Counted from the stretch's first letter, positions 36,246 through 45,542 are shown. The stretch: 64,000 bases of DNA from Arcicella lustrica (GCF_034930985.1 NZ_JAYGIM010000006.1:62001-126000); one strand, 5' to 3'. Numbers and translations: made by a program. Notes: generated by a model from the letters alone, not told the origin.

Positions 36246-37664
36246 ATGAACCATTTTTATATAGGAATTGATATCGGAACAACTGCCACCAAAGCAATTG
36301 TTTTTACTAACGAAGGGAAAATGATACAACAATATTCCAAAGAATATGAAATGTATCATCCTGAACCTGATTGGAGTATCCAGAAACCTGCTGAAATTTT
36401 AGAGGCAGTGTTGGAATGTATTGAAAAAATTACCCAAAATACGAGTCCCTTTTTTATCAGTTTTAGTTCTGCGATGCAAAGCCTTATTGCGATTGACGAG
36501 CAGGGAAATCCGCTAACTGATGTAATACTTTGGGCAGATAATCGTGCAAGCGATGAAGCGACGAAACTAAAAGAAAGTACTACAGGCAAAGAATTTTATC
36601 AAAAAACAGGAATTCCAATTCATACATTTTGTCCGATGACCAAAATACTTTGGCTACGAGAAAATGAACCTGAAGTTTTTACAAAAACCTATAAATTCAT
36701 CAGTATCAAAGAATACGTTTGGCATCATTTAACAGGTGAATATGTGGTAGATTCTTCAATGGCTTCGGGTACTGGATTGATGGATATTGAAACGCTTACT
36801 TGGAACAAGGATATTTTAGCACATTTAGCTATTGACGTAAATAAACTTTCTAAAATTGTAAGCCCAAAGCATCAAGCTAAAACAGTGGCTGGAAATCGTA
36901 CTTTGGTGATTGGTGGTGGCGATGGAGCTTTAGCAAATTTGGGAACTGGTGCGATGCAAAAAGGCAGAATGTCTTTAACGATTGGTACAAGTGGCGCAGT
37001 AAGATTACCGATTGACAAGCCATTTATTGATGATAAAATGCGAACGCAATGTTATCATCTGATTGATAATCAGTATTTAGTGTTGGGTGCAGTGAATAAT
37101 GGGGCAGTAATTCTGCAATGGTTGAAAGAAGCGATTTTAGAGACAGAAGAATCATTCGAATCTTTATTTGAACAAGCTGGAAGTATTGAGGCGGGTTCAG
37201 GAGGTTTAATTTTTGTGCCATATTTATTAGGAGAAAGAGCGCCCATTTGGGATGCTTCCGCACAAGGAACTTTATTGGGTATTACGATAAATCATAAAAA
37301 GGCACATGCTATTCGGGCTACGCTTGAAGGTATTTTGTTTGGTTTATTAAGTATTACAGAAATTCTTTTGCCTGATAAAAACCAAAGAAAAGAAATTACG
37401 ATTATGGCAAGTGGGGGCTTTGCCAAAAGTGATGTTTGGTTGCAAATTGCGGCAGATATTTTTCAGATGAAAGTAGTCGTGGCTCAAACCATTGAAGGTT
37501 CATGTTGGGGAGCAGTAATGATTGGTTTGGATGCTTTTGGGATTAATACGAATTGTCTTGATATTGAAGAAAAAATTTTTATACCAAATCCAAAACATGA
37601 AGCAGTGTATCAAGAAAGCTATCGTAAGTTTTCAAAAGTTTATGAAGCCTTGAAAAATTTGTAA
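36246..37664 (+). CDS. FGGY-family gluconokinase, second copy
   Basis: 472 aa. IGIDIGTTATKAIVFTNEGK at the start, SFSSAMQSLIAIDEQGNPLTDVILWADNRA, TGIPIHTFCPMTKILWL and GSGGLIFVPYLLGERAPIWD mirror the 27489 kinase. It is about 34 residues shorter. It lies just after gnd on the same strand and is the better candidate for the working partner of gnd. Why two kinases are kept is unknown; they may differ in sugar-acid specificity. Confidence 0.85.
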   Translation: MNHFYIGIDIGTTATKAIVFTNEGKMIQQYSKEYEMYHPEPDWSIQKPAEILEAVLECIEKITQNTSPFFISFSSAMQSLIAIDEQGNPLTDVILWADNRASDEATKLKESTTGKEFYQKTGIPIHTFCPMTKILWLRENEPEVFTKTYKFISIKEYVWHHLTGEYVVDSSMASGTGLMDIETLTWNKDILAHLAIDVNKLSKIVSPKHQAKTVAGNRTLVIGGGDGALANLGTGAMQKGRMSLTIGTSGAVRLPIDKPFIDDKMRTQCYHLIDNQYLVLGAVNNGAVILQWLKEAILETEESFESLFEQAGSIEAGSGGLIFVPYLLGERAPIWDASAQGTLLGITINHKKAHAIRATLEGILFGLLSITEILLPDKNQRKEITIMASGGFAKSDVWLQIAADIFQMKVVVAQTIEGSCWGAVMIGLDAFGINTNCLDIEEKIFIPNPKHEAVYQESYRKFSKVYEALKNL

Positions 37665-37684
37665 ATGAATTTATGCTTTTTACT

Positions 37685-37791
37685 AAGCATTTGGAATAAA
37701 TAAATTTAGCATATAAACCTACAAGGATTTGATGTTCAAATTCTTATTATTAGATAATTATATGAATCCTTATAGGTTTACCTAAATGCTT
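37685..37791. terminator. Nested inverted repeat between convergent genes
   Basis: TAAACCTACAAGGATT (37714-37729) pairs with AATCCTTATAGGTTTA (37765-37780) with one mismatch, and outside it AAGCATTT (37685-37692) pairs with AAATGCTT (37784-37791). It lies between the second kinase and the GH29 gene, which converge, and may act as a bidirectional terminator. Confidence 0.55.
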
Positions 37792-37795
37792 CCAC

Positions 37796-39457
37796 CTAAG
37801 CAGGCAAAACTTTCAAAGCAAAAGCAAATTCTTCTTTGACGTTTTCGGGTAAATCAACCAATAAACCTTCTGAAGTTCTGGTAAAATTCAAGGTGCTTTC
37901 TTTTCCTACCAAAATTACTTTTGCGATTTCCTTTGGATAAAGAGTATTTCCTGAAGCCAAACTTTTTATCAATAACTTATTTTCAGTTGGTTTTCCAAGC
38001 GGAATAGCATACAATACATCTCCTTTGGTAGTAAAGCGAATATCATTTACTGTAAATGGCAATCCTTTCCCTTCATTAAATCCTTGAGCAGAAAGTGGAG
38101 CAGCTTTTTCCATCGCTGGACCTTCGCCAAATGCTTTCCAAGGTCTTGTCGCAAAAATACACTCACTGTTAATTGCCATCCAGTCTGCAATACCTTCTAC
38201 TACTTTTTGTTCTTCCGAATCAATAGAACCATCACCTCTTAGTGGCACGCTTAACATCAAATTTCCATTTTTACTCACTACATCAATTAAAGTATGAATC
38301 ACCGTTTTGGCACTTTTATAACGCTTTTGCTCATAAATGCGTCGGTCATAATGCCAACTACCAATACAAGTATCCGTTTGCCAAGGGAGTGGTTCAATGT
38401 TGTTACTTTGCCCTCTTTCAATATCCCAAACCATCGTTTTACGTTGCTCTTCATCTAAAATTTTACCATTGATGACAGCTTCCAATTTTCCATGTTTTTT
38501 GATACTTCTATTGTAATAATGCGCAGCAAAACGCAAACCTACATTACTTGCAGGCCACAATGGCAAAGCGGTATCATCAAAATACACCAAATCTGGGTCG
38601 TATTTATTTACTAAATCGACTGTGCGGTTATAGAAAGTATTGCAGTATTTTTCACTTGGAGGTGTTACGCCATTGCCCCAATTCCATTGTTTGTGAATTC
38701 CATTGATATTTTCACTTCCTTCACTCAAAGCATGGTTTTGGGCATATAAATCTTGTGGGTCATAGCCTTCCCAGAAAGTGCCTTTCCCATCTTTTTTGGT
38801 TATTTTTCCATCATAAGGAACACCTGCCAAAGCGCCTGTTTTATCCGAATGTTGACTTCCCTCTAACCAAGACCAAGCATGTGCCGCATGAACGCTAACC
38901 CCAAAACGTAGTCCTTGTTTTTTGGTAGCTTTTGCCCAAGCACCTATTAAATCTTTTTTTGGACCAAGATTTACCGAATTCCAAGGCTGATATTTACTAT
39001 TATAATTATCAAAATTGTCATGATGATTCGCCAAAGCCATGAAATACTTTGCACCAGCACGCTTGTACAATTCCAACAATTGGTCTGGATTGAATTTATC
39101 CGCTTTCCATTCGTTAATGACGTCCTTGAAACCAAATTTAGAGGGATGTCCGTATTTTTCTACATGAAATTTATAGGTTCTACTTCCTTCATAATACATT
39201 TCTCTGGCGTACCAGTCACCAAATTCTGGTTGACATTGTGGACCCCAATGTGCCCAAATACCAAATTTTGCATCTCTGAACCAATCAGGGGTTTGATATT
39301 GCTTCAAAGACTCCCAATCTGGATTAAAAGGACCTTTTGCCATTGGCTCAAGCCCATCACCTGCTAAACCATTTAAATTATTCTGCGCAATTGCTTGGGT
39401 AAGATGCAAGGCAGGAACAGTCGCCAACATTGTTTTGATTAAATCTCTTCTTTTCAT
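37796..39457 (-). CDS. Alpha-L-fucosidase, GH29
   Basis: 553 aa. The N-terminus MKRRDLIKTMLATVPALH is a twin-arginine-type signal ending near AIAQ (residue 25), so the enzyme is probably exported folded. PDWFRDAKFGIWAHWGPQC, GDWYAREMYYEG and FMALANHHDNFDNYNS are GH29 marks; DLVYFDDTALP places the likely nucleophile at Asp294 (of the pair 294-295). It cleaves alpha-L-fucose from glycans. It stands alone, convergent to the kinase gene. Confidence 0.93.
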   Translation of the reverse strand: MKRRDLIKTMLATVPALHLTQAIAQNNLNGLAGDGLEPMAKGPFNPDWESLKQYQTPDWFRDAKFGIWAHWGPQCQPEFGDWYAREMYYEGSRTYKFHVEKYGHPSKFGFKDVINEWKADKFNPDQLLELYKRAGAKYFMALANHHDNFDNYNSKYQPWNSVNLGPKKDLIGAWAKATKKQGLRFGVSVHAAHAWSWLEGSQHSDKTGALAGVPYDGKITKKDGKGTFWEGYDPQDLYAQNHALSEGSENINGIHKQWNWGNGVTPPSEKYCNTFYNRTVDLVNKYDPDLVYFDDTALPLWPASNVGLRFAAHYYNRSIKKHGKLEAVINGKILDEEQRKTMVWDIERGQSNNIEPLPWQTDTCIGSWHYDRRIYEQKRYKSAKTVIHTLIDVVSKNGNLMLSVPLRGDGSIDSEEQKVVEGIADWMAINSECIFATRPWKAFGEGPAMEKAAPLSAQGFNEGKGLPFTVNDIRFTTKGDVLYAIPLGKPTENKLLIKSLASGNTLYPKEIAKVILVGKESTLNFTRTSEGLLVDLPENVKEEFAFALKVLPA

Positions 39458-39662
39458 AAAAATAAACTTGGAGGAATTTTATTTAAATCTTTTGTAATAA
39501 ATTGTGTAAGTAAAACACGATTTGTTCATTTTATACTCTTTGCCTTGTTGAAAAAATAATAAACACTCTATGAAAATTTACAGAATGGTTATTTCAATAG
39601 AACCCATAAGATTTTTCTCTAAAAGAGAAATGACTGTTTTTGAGGATAAATTTTAAATAAAA
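39458..39662. other. Gap between divergent GH29 and hydrolase genes
   Basis: The left two thirds of a 313-bp stretch; AT-rich, with nothing I can identify. The right third holds promoter and operator (separate entries). Confidence 0.35.
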
Positions 39663-39694
39663 TTTGCAAATACAAGCTTGATTAATAATCTTTG
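39663..39694 (+). promoter_or_regulatory. Promoter a: TTTG-N20-AATCTTTG
   Basis: TTTG at 39663-39666 is followed after exactly 20 nt by AATCTTTG (39687-39694), one base off TAnnTTTG. The CTAT-N7-ATAG motif begins one nucleotide later. Confidence 0.65.
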
Positions 39695-39695
39695 T

Positions 39696-39710
39696 CTATC
39701 GGTTTTATAG
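39696..39710. promoter_or_regulatory. CTAT-N7-ATAG operator candidate, site a
   Basis: CTATCGGTTTTATAG. It covers the expected transcription start, directly after the -7 element, 60 bp before the hydrolase ATG. Confidence 0.7.
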
Positions 39711-39770
39711 TCTATTTGGTTTGAGTTTAATTCTGATAGACGTATATTTACTAACGTTTTTTAAAAAATC

Positions 39771-40316
39771 ATGATAACACATTTTTTAACAGTTCCAGGT
39801 TTAGGAAGTTCAGGACCCAAGCATTGGCAAACAATTTGGGAACAGGAAAATCCTGAAATATTTAATAGAGTAGAGCAAGAAGATTGGGATGCACCAGAAG
39901 TTGAAAAATGGGTTGAAACATTGAACGAATCTATTCATCAATTAAGTACGCCAACTTTATTGATAGCTCATAGTTTAGGTTGTTTGGCTGTGGTTCATTG
40001 GGCAAAAAAATATACTTCCACTAACATTGCGGGTATTATATTGGTTGCTCCAGCCGATGCTGAAAGTGCAGGTTTCCCAAAAGAAATTTTAGGTTTTTCG
40101 CCCATTCCAACAGGATTACTTCCTTATCAAACGGTGCTGATTGCAAGTACAAATGATGATTACGCCACCATTGAAAGGGCAAAGCATTGGGCAGAAAGTT
40201 GGGGAAGCCAATTTGTAAATATTGGAGCTTTAGGGCATATCAACGCTAATTCGAACCTTGCTGATTGGAAAGTAGGCAAAGGAATTATCAATTCGATTTT
40301 TAGTACCTCATTATAA
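39771..40316 (+). CDS. RBBP9/YdeN-family alpha/beta-hydrolase
   Basis: 181 aa, cytoplasmic. VPGLGSSGPKHWQTIWE is the family's opening motif; the nucleophile elbow is AHSLGC (Ser68); STNDDYATIERA supplies the acid and GALGHINANS the His. Small serine hydrolases of this kind have unclear substrates. The protein holds one Met (the start) and one Cys in 181 residues. It is 18 bp upstream of a redoxin-like gene and downstream of operator site a, so it belongs to the proposed sulfur regulon. Confidence 0.88.
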   Translation: MITHFLTVPGLGSSGPKHWQTIWEQENPEIFNRVEQEDWDAPEVEKWVETLNESIHQLSTPTLLIAHSLGCLAVVHWAKKYTSTNIAGIILVAPADAESAGFPKEILGFSPIPTGLLPYQTVLIASTNDDYATIERAKHWAESWGSQFVNIGALGHINANSNLADWKVGKGIINSIFSTSL

Positions 40317-40334
40317 ATTTATATATTCATCAAC

Positions 40335-40898
40335 ATGCAAAATAGTATAGAACAAAATCGTCCGAAAGCACTTCAGGCAAGTAATTTTGTACCCAATTTT
40401 AAGCTGATTAGGGCTAATGGACGCTGGACTACCCTTCCTAAAAATATTGAACATCTTCCTAATTTTGCCTTAAGTGAATTGATGCTTTTTCGACCTTTAG
40501 TATTAAGTTTCTTTTCACCATCATGGAATAATTATGCTGAAATTCACTTAGAATTAATGCAAAAAGCACATAAGCGTTTGAAAAATATTGGAGCAGATAT
40601 TTTAGTTTTGACAGATGTCGCTCCTGATGATTTAGACACTTTGGTCAGTAAATATAAATTGACTTTTAATATTTGCCATGATCAAGAAAATGCTATTGCA
40701 GAAAAATTAGGCGTTTTTTCAAAAGATTATCCCATTTGGCATCGAATTACAGGAATCTCAAATGAAGTACCATTGCCAGCTACTTTTATCATCGTCGGTA
40801 ATCTTCTTATTATTTACAGCTTTGTAGATGATGATTTTGAAAGCATTTTCTCTATTAAAGAAATGGAAGCCTTTATTAAATTGTATCGTAATAAGTAG
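40335..40898 (+). CDS. Peroxiredoxin-like (AhpC/TSA fold) protein lacking the active-site cysteines
   Basis: 187 aa. The stretch RPLVLSFFSPSWNNYAEIHLELMQ aligns with the peroxiredoxin-like pattern P-L-V-I-S-F-x-R-G-x-W-C-P-Y-C, but both Cys positions are replaced (W64-N65-N66-Y67-A68). The only Cys in the protein is in FNICHDQ, away from the active site. VPLPATFIIV and the C-terminal DDDFE match the rest of the fold. It therefore cannot act as an ordinary peroxidase. Probably co-transcribed with the hydrolase 18 bp upstream; a paralogue follows at 41024. Confidence 0.8.
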   Translation: MQNSIEQNRPKALQASNFVPNFKLIRANGRWTTLPKNIEHLPNFALSELMLFRPLVLSFFSPSWNNYAEIHLELMQKAHKRLKNIGADILVLTDVAPDDLDTLVSKYKLTFNICHDQENAIAEKLGVFSKDYPIWHRITGISNEVPLPATFIIVGNLLIIYSFVDDDFESIFSIKEMEAFIKLYRNK

Positions 40899-40933
40899 AT
40901 TTACAGCAAATTGTAAATTTTTAATCAAATAAT

Positions 40934-40948
40934 CTATTAAGTCTATAG
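40934..40948. promoter_or_regulatory. CTAT-N7-ATAG operator candidate, site b
   Basis: CTATTAAGTCTATAG. It ends 19 nt before the -7 element at 40968 and so overlaps the -33 position. Confidence 0.65.
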
Positions 40949-40967
40949 GATATAAGATTTTTTGTTG

Positions 40968-40975
40968 TAATTTTG
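40968..40975 (+). promoter_or_regulatory. -7 element b (TAATTTTG)
   Basis: TAATTTTG matches TAnnTTTG, 48 bp upstream of the ATG at 41024. There is no TTTG at -33; that place is taken by operator b. Confidence 0.55.
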
Positions 40976-41023
40976 TTCTATCAAACTAATAAAGGCACAT
41001 ATCAATTAAAAAATATTATTATA

Positions 41024-41671
41024 ATGCAAGTTAACGGTCAATCAAACGCAATCATTTGGGATACTACTTTTCCCGTAAATATATTCAAAGGCAACACAGC
41101 CAAATTATCACCTTTAAAAATAGGTTCACGTTTACCTTTATTGTCTATCTCTAAAGCGAGTGGCGTATGGCAAAATCTTTCAGAACAAGCCAATACACAA
41201 AAATTAGTATTCCAACAAATTCAGCAAAATAAGCCATTGACGATTAGCTTTTTATCAGGCGGTTGGAATGAATATGGCTTAAAGCATTTGAATATTTTAA
41301 AGGCTTCCTATCAAGAAATTTTAGCATTGGGCGGTGACTTATTAGTTGTTGTTCAAGCTTCATTAGAAGAGACCAAAGAGTTAGTAGCTTATTTCGATGT
41401 TCCGTTCAATGTAGTTGCCGACCCTAATAATCAAATTGCAAAACAATTTGGAGTGTATTCACAAGAATATGCAGTTTGGGAGAGAATTGCTGGAATTTCA
41501 GAAGATGTGCCAGTGCCTGCTACTTATGTAATTAGTCAGCAAGGAAGAATTGTTTATGATGCCATTGATGAGGATTTCAGCAAACCATTTTCACCTTCAG
41601 AAATGTTAGGAGCTGTATTTAGTGCTGCTAATAACATTCCTTATTCAATCAAATATCGTGCTGTAGCATAA
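41024..41671 (+). CDS. Peroxiredoxin-like (AhpC/TSA fold) protein with no cysteine
   Basis: 215 aa from the ATG at 41024 (an in-frame ATG at 40973 lies within the -7 element, so it is unlikely). PLTISFLSGGWNEYGLKHL corresponds to the GGWCPYC active site with both Cys lost (W81-N82-E83-Y84-G85). There is not one Cys in the protein and only two Met. It is a clear paralogue of the preceding gene (shared GVYSQEY/GVFSKDY, WERIAGISEDVPVPAT/WHRITGISNEVPLPAT). It has its own promoter and operator b. Possible roles are a scaffold or regulatory protein made when sulfur is scarce (inference). Confidence 0.82.
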   Translation: MQVNGQSNAIIWDTTFPVNIFKGNTAKLSPLKIGSRLPLLSISKASGVWQNLSEQANTQKLVFQQIQQNKPLTISFLSGGWNEYGLKHLNILKASYQEILALGGDLLVVVQASLEETKELVAYFDVPFNVVADPNNQIAKQFGVYSQEYAVWERIAGISEDVPVPATYVISQQGRIVYDAIDEDFSKPFSPSEMLGAVFSAANNIPYSIKYRAVA

Positions 41672-41733
41672 TTGCCTGAGATTATCAATTTTGAAGCCCC
41701 CTTTGAATAAGCTTATCAAAAGGGACATCAAAA

Positions 41734-43419
41734 TTATTTACTAAGCCAACATCTCCAATTATCAGGAAATGGTTCATTTTTATAAAAAGAGCGAGCTAAA
41801 GTTATTAAAAATCCATATCCAGCTTTTTCTGTTCTAAAAAGTACTTTTTCAGCTTTCTTTTTATTAAGTTTTTCCTTGTATTCTTGTAAAGTTGAAGGAA
41901 GTTTAACACTAAATTCTATGTCATATTCATTATGTAAATGCCCTTTGAAAAAACGTTGTTCAAAATCAGGAAAACCTTCAAAATTTGGTATTGCAGTTTG
42001 AAGGCTTAATTCTTTATCGAAAAAAATTATACATTCAGCATATAGTTCGTCCAAAGAAAAAATAGTGATGATTTCTAATAAAAATGGAATCAATAAAGAA
42101 CTTTTATCTGGATAATCCTTTTGTTTTTCATTGGTGGCTTCCAGATGAATTAAGCTATCCATATTATAACCATGATATGGGAATACACTTTTTATCTGTT
42201 TTCGTAATATAATTTGTTCTATACAATCTCTTATATAGCGAACTATAAACTCCTCATCTTCTTGAGTTCTATCTATGCTACTCAAAAAGAAATTTACAAG
42301 ATGGAAAATGGGAATAAAATGATTATCTAAAATAGGTTTACTACATCCTTTTTGATTATTGTCAATCAATGATTTCAAGCTATTTTTTTGATTTTTTAGA
42401 AACCTAATTAGTTCATCAACTTTAACAAAAGCATTATTTAACTCGTAGTAATATACCAAATTATCCATATACTCGAATGCTCGCATTGAATATCCTATGT
42501 TTTCAAATCCTAAACCAGAAGGGATAAAAAGCCCATTTTTAAAAGAAGCTACTTCCCATGTTTTAGAAAAATATTCATTATAAAATTTAAGTTGAGTATT
42601 AAGTAATCTGTTAAAATTGAATCGATGTTTTTTTGAATTTTCAAAATCATTCACCAATATGAATTCCCATGTATTTAGAATGATATAATTTATACAATGC
42701 TTTGCTGGATTAAGATTATCTTTTTGTCGTGCATAACTCCAAACAATCATCATTAGTAAGTTAAGTGTAGCAAACATTTTCAAACGTTGTCTTTCGTTAG
42801 AATTAGTTTTATATTCCTGAATAATATTTGAAAAAAGGATTTCTAAATCCTCAAAATTATAATCAGGAACATCTAAAAACATCAATAAACGTTTGAAGGC
42901 GTAGGAATTTTTATCATCTGCAAGTAAATACTCCCCAAATAAGTGTTCAGAGAATAAGTCTGTCAAACGGTAAATATCCCAATCTTCAAATACTCCTTCT
43001 TCAAAATTTTGTTCTATAAACCCGTTAAATTGAGGCTTAAAATTTTCTTTAACTACTCCATTGTGAACCAGTACAACCTTTTTAGGTAATTTGTCAAAGT
43101 CTGGATAACTATTATTTTTATATGCCACATCTTTAATTTCAAGTAAAGACATTCTGATACCATCGTCTTTGTTGAAAGATGTACTATTAACATCTTTATC
43201 CGCAAAACCTTTTAACTCAAAATTCCAACAATATTTTAATCCTTTAATCTCACCTAAAGCAACAACGTCTTTTCCATATTGAGACTGTCCTTTTGATTGT
43301 TTAGGTGTTGTAATTATTTCAAAGCCCATTGCCTCTAAGAGAAAAACGAAAATATAATCTAATTCTCCATCTTCTTTTAAACTTGATAAGTATTCTCGTA
43401 CTAAAATTTTCTCAACCAT
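41734..43419 (-). CDS. PD-(D/E)XK nuclease-like protein of an overlapping two-gene unit
   Basis: 561 aa. The N-terminal 130 residues look like a restriction-endonuclease-type domain: LEAMGFEIITTPKQSKGQ, YGKDVVALG with Asp51, then WNFELKG giving Glu68-x-Lys70, the PD-(D/E)XK order. KKVVLVHNGVVKENF (about 113-127) fits a following core strand. The rest (about 200-561) is helical and unrecognised, ending with KAGYGFLITLARSFYKNE. Its start overlaps the end of the preceding gene by 19 bp, so the two are translated together. AT-rich and unlike its metabolic neighbours. Defence or mobile-element function is inferred, not shown. Confidence 0.6.
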   Translation of the reverse strand: MVEKILVREYLSSLKEDGELDYIFVFLLEAMGFEIITTPKQSKGQSQYGKDVVALGEIKGLKYCWNFELKGFADKDVNSTSFNKDDGIRMSLLEIKDVAYKNNSYPDFDKLPKKVVLVHNGVVKENFKPQFNGFIEQNFEEGVFEDWDIYRLTDLFSEHLFGEYLLADDKNSYAFKRLLMFLDVPDYNFEDLEILFSNIIQEYKTNSNERQRLKMFATLNLLMMIVWSYARQKDNLNPAKHCINYIILNTWEFILVNDFENSKKHRFNFNRLLNTQLKFYNEYFSKTWEVASFKNGLFIPSGLGFENIGYSMRAFEYMDNLVYYYELNNAFVKVDELIRFLKNQKNSLKSLIDNNQKGCSKPILDNHFIPIFHLVNFFLSSIDRTQEDEEFIVRYIRDCIEQIILRKQIKSVFPYHGYNMDSLIHLEATNEKQKDYPDKSSLLIPFLLEIITIFSLDELYAECIIFFDKELSLQTAIPNFEGFPDFEQRFFKGHLHNEYDIEFSVKLPSTLQEYKEKLNKKKAEKVLFRTEKAGYGFLITLARSFYKNEPFPDNWRCWLSK

Positions 43420-45362
43420 TTTTGCCAGTCTTTAGTGGTTTCCCAGTTTTCGTTAAAATAAAATAAATTATTGAGTGCTTCTTCTTCTGAATCTAAAAAT
43501 GCTGATTGAGGAATGCTAAAACTGTGTCCAATATTTGTTAAAGGTGTATAGTTATCATTAAGCTCACTTTTAAATCTGCCTCCCTTTAGTAGAATGATAG
43601 TGTTCCCAAAAGCCTTCATTATAGGTTGCTCTTTGCGAATTTGTTGTATTTTTTTGTCCATAAAACCATAAAACACTTTTGAGAAAAGAGTGAACATTTT
43701 ATAGTGTGTATAGGAAGGGTTAAACTCTTTGAGTTCTTGCTTCCTAGCAAAAATTTGGTGATTTATTTCATCTGCTTGATTTAAAATAGTAAGTAATTCA
43801 TTTTTTAATTCACTTTCACTTAATTCTTCTTTTATAGTATCGGTTAAGTCTTCTTTTTGAAGAACGTTTTCAAATAATACTTTTATAATTAATTGTTGAA
43901 CAGAGTCTTCTCCTATTTCCAGAATAGGAACAACAAGACGAAACAATTTAGAAAACTTTAGGGTCTGAGGAATAGAAATAGATAAAACCAATATTATTCG
44001 CTGTTCTGTACTTAAACCTTTCAAATCATCACCTAAGCGAATCTTAGGATGACATTCAAGTAATTCTTCTAAAAGTTTATGCCCTAAATGACGAAATCTT
44101 CCTTTATAATCTGTTAAACATGCTAGAATAAATCGTACAGACTCCTCTGGATAATTTTTAAGAACTTCGGGTAATGATTGTTGAAAAATGTCAATTTTAA
44201 ATACATGGGAGGTATCATTTATAAATGACAGGAGTATCTCAAAAAAGTATTTCGGGCTTTTGATAGACTTATTTATACACCAATCAAGTGTATAAATATT
44301 GCTCCCATTTGTAGAAAGTACAGAAGTTGGGTGATTTGGATTTTGTAAGAATAGTTTCAATAGTTCACAAACTTTTTTTTCTGGGAGTTTTGAGTAGGAA
44401 GTAATATTCTCTAAAAAAGAATAAAGAATATTTTGATTTTCATGTGTCAAAAGATTTTTGATACCTTCATAACATCGAGATGTTACATTTTCTTTGGGTA
44501 GATTACTTTCCCAAACAATTATGTAAAGTCTCATCAAATTATATAAAGTGTGTATTTCGTTGTTATTGGTCTCTGCTAAATCAAGCATTTTAAGAATATC
44601 ATCTTCATTCAAATCTTGCTCTATGCGAGTCATCGCCCATAATACAGTGGGCTGAAACTTATCTTCTTTGTATAAATCATTAAAAAACTCAATATTTTCA
44701 ATGAATGAAGTCGAACAAACGCCTCCAATTAATTGACTTATTAACTTATCATATTTTGAGTCCGAATCAACTTTAAGAGTTTGAATAATTTTTTTGGCTT
44801 TATCATTGTTTTGTGAAGCTAATTCGAAAATAATTGACACCCATCCAAGGTGAATTTCATTTTGTAAATCAATAGCTTTCTTAAATAATTTAATGATTAG
44901 TTCGATTGAAAAATCTGCTTCAAAAGATATTGAAATAAGTCCATTTAAGAAAATTGAGTCAATTTCATTGGCTTCAAGCTCTTCTATATAAGTGAAAAGG
45001 AAGGTTGTATCATAGCCAATGAAATCTCTTAGAAGTGAAATTGATAAATGTTCTTTCAGGAATTTATTCGTATTATAATCTATTTTCTTGCCATCTTGGG
45101 ACAGGAAGTTTATAATTTTATTTAAGCAGGTAAGTGAATTTTCCCAAGTATGTTTTGGAATGGAATCACATTGTTTTTTAAGAACATCTATAAGATCTTC
45201 CATAGGATATTTTTCAAAATCAACAGTAAACCATCTAATTCCTGCCGATGTCATAACTAATTTTAAGGGATAATTTTCTGGCTCACTAAGAATTTCTTCT
45301 GAAAAATATAGTGTTTTATGGTTTAAGATTATGTGAGTAAAGTCTTTATGTTCTATCATCAT
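43401..45362 (-). CDS. Large helical protein of unknown family, partner of the nuclease-like protein
   Basis: 653 aa, unrecognised. No signal peptide or membrane segment. From about residue 90 to 540 the sequence is a run of amphipathic helices with a HEAT/ARM-like feel (NGLISISFEADFSIELIIKL, VCELLKLFLQNPNHPTS, PEESVRFILACLTDYKG). The C-terminal part contains FGNTIILLKGGRFKSELNDNY. No Walker or nuclease motif. It is the first gene of a two-gene minus-strand unit and overlaps the nuclease-like gene by 19 bp. A sensor or scaffold role beside a nuclease is plausible but is an inference. Confidence 0.55.
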   Translation of the reverse strand: MMIEHKDFTHIILNHKTLYFSEEILSEPENYPLKLVMTSAGIRWFTVDFEKYPMEDLIDVLKKQCDSIPKHTWENSLTCLNKIINFLSQDGKKIDYNTNKFLKEHLSISLLRDFIGYDTTFLFTYIEELEANEIDSIFLNGLISISFEADFSIELIIKLFKKAIDLQNEIHLGWVSIIFELASQNNDKAKKIIQTLKVDSDSKYDKLISQLIGGVCSTSFIENIEFFNDLYKEDKFQPTVLWAMTRIEQDLNEDDILKMLDLAETNNNEIHTLYNLMRLYIIVWESNLPKENVTSRCYEGIKNLLTHENQNILYSFLENITSYSKLPEKKVCELLKLFLQNPNHPTSVLSTNGSNIYTLDWCINKSIKSPKYFFEILLSFINDTSHVFKIDIFQQSLPEVLKNYPEESVRFILACLTDYKGRFRHLGHKLLEELLECHPKIRLGDDLKGLSTEQRIILVLSISIPQTLKFSKLFRLVVPILEIGEDSVQQLIIKVLFENVLQKEDLTDTIKEELSESELKNELLTILNQADEINHQIFARKQELKEFNPSYTHYKMFTLFSKVFYGFMDKKIQQIRKEQPIMKAFGNTIILLKGGRFKSELNDNYTPLTNIGHSFSIPQSAFLDSEEEALNNLFYFNENWETTKDWQKWLRKF

Positions 45363-45542
45363 TTATAGTGGCGTTTTAACTTATATTTTTTGAAAGGAGC
45401 TTGTGAAAGTAAATAGTCAAAATATTTACCCTTTGTATTTGATTACTAACAAAAATTGCTATTTGTAATTGCAAAACCAAATCTTCCCAAGAGTAATGGC
45501 TTTATTGATGCGATAATTATCTCAATTTAAAAAATATAAAGT

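Noticed and set aside
40973..41023. Longer start of the cysteine-less redoxin-like protein
   Set aside because: This ATG-like start overlaps the TAATTTTG promoter element; the family-like part begins after the ATG at 41024.
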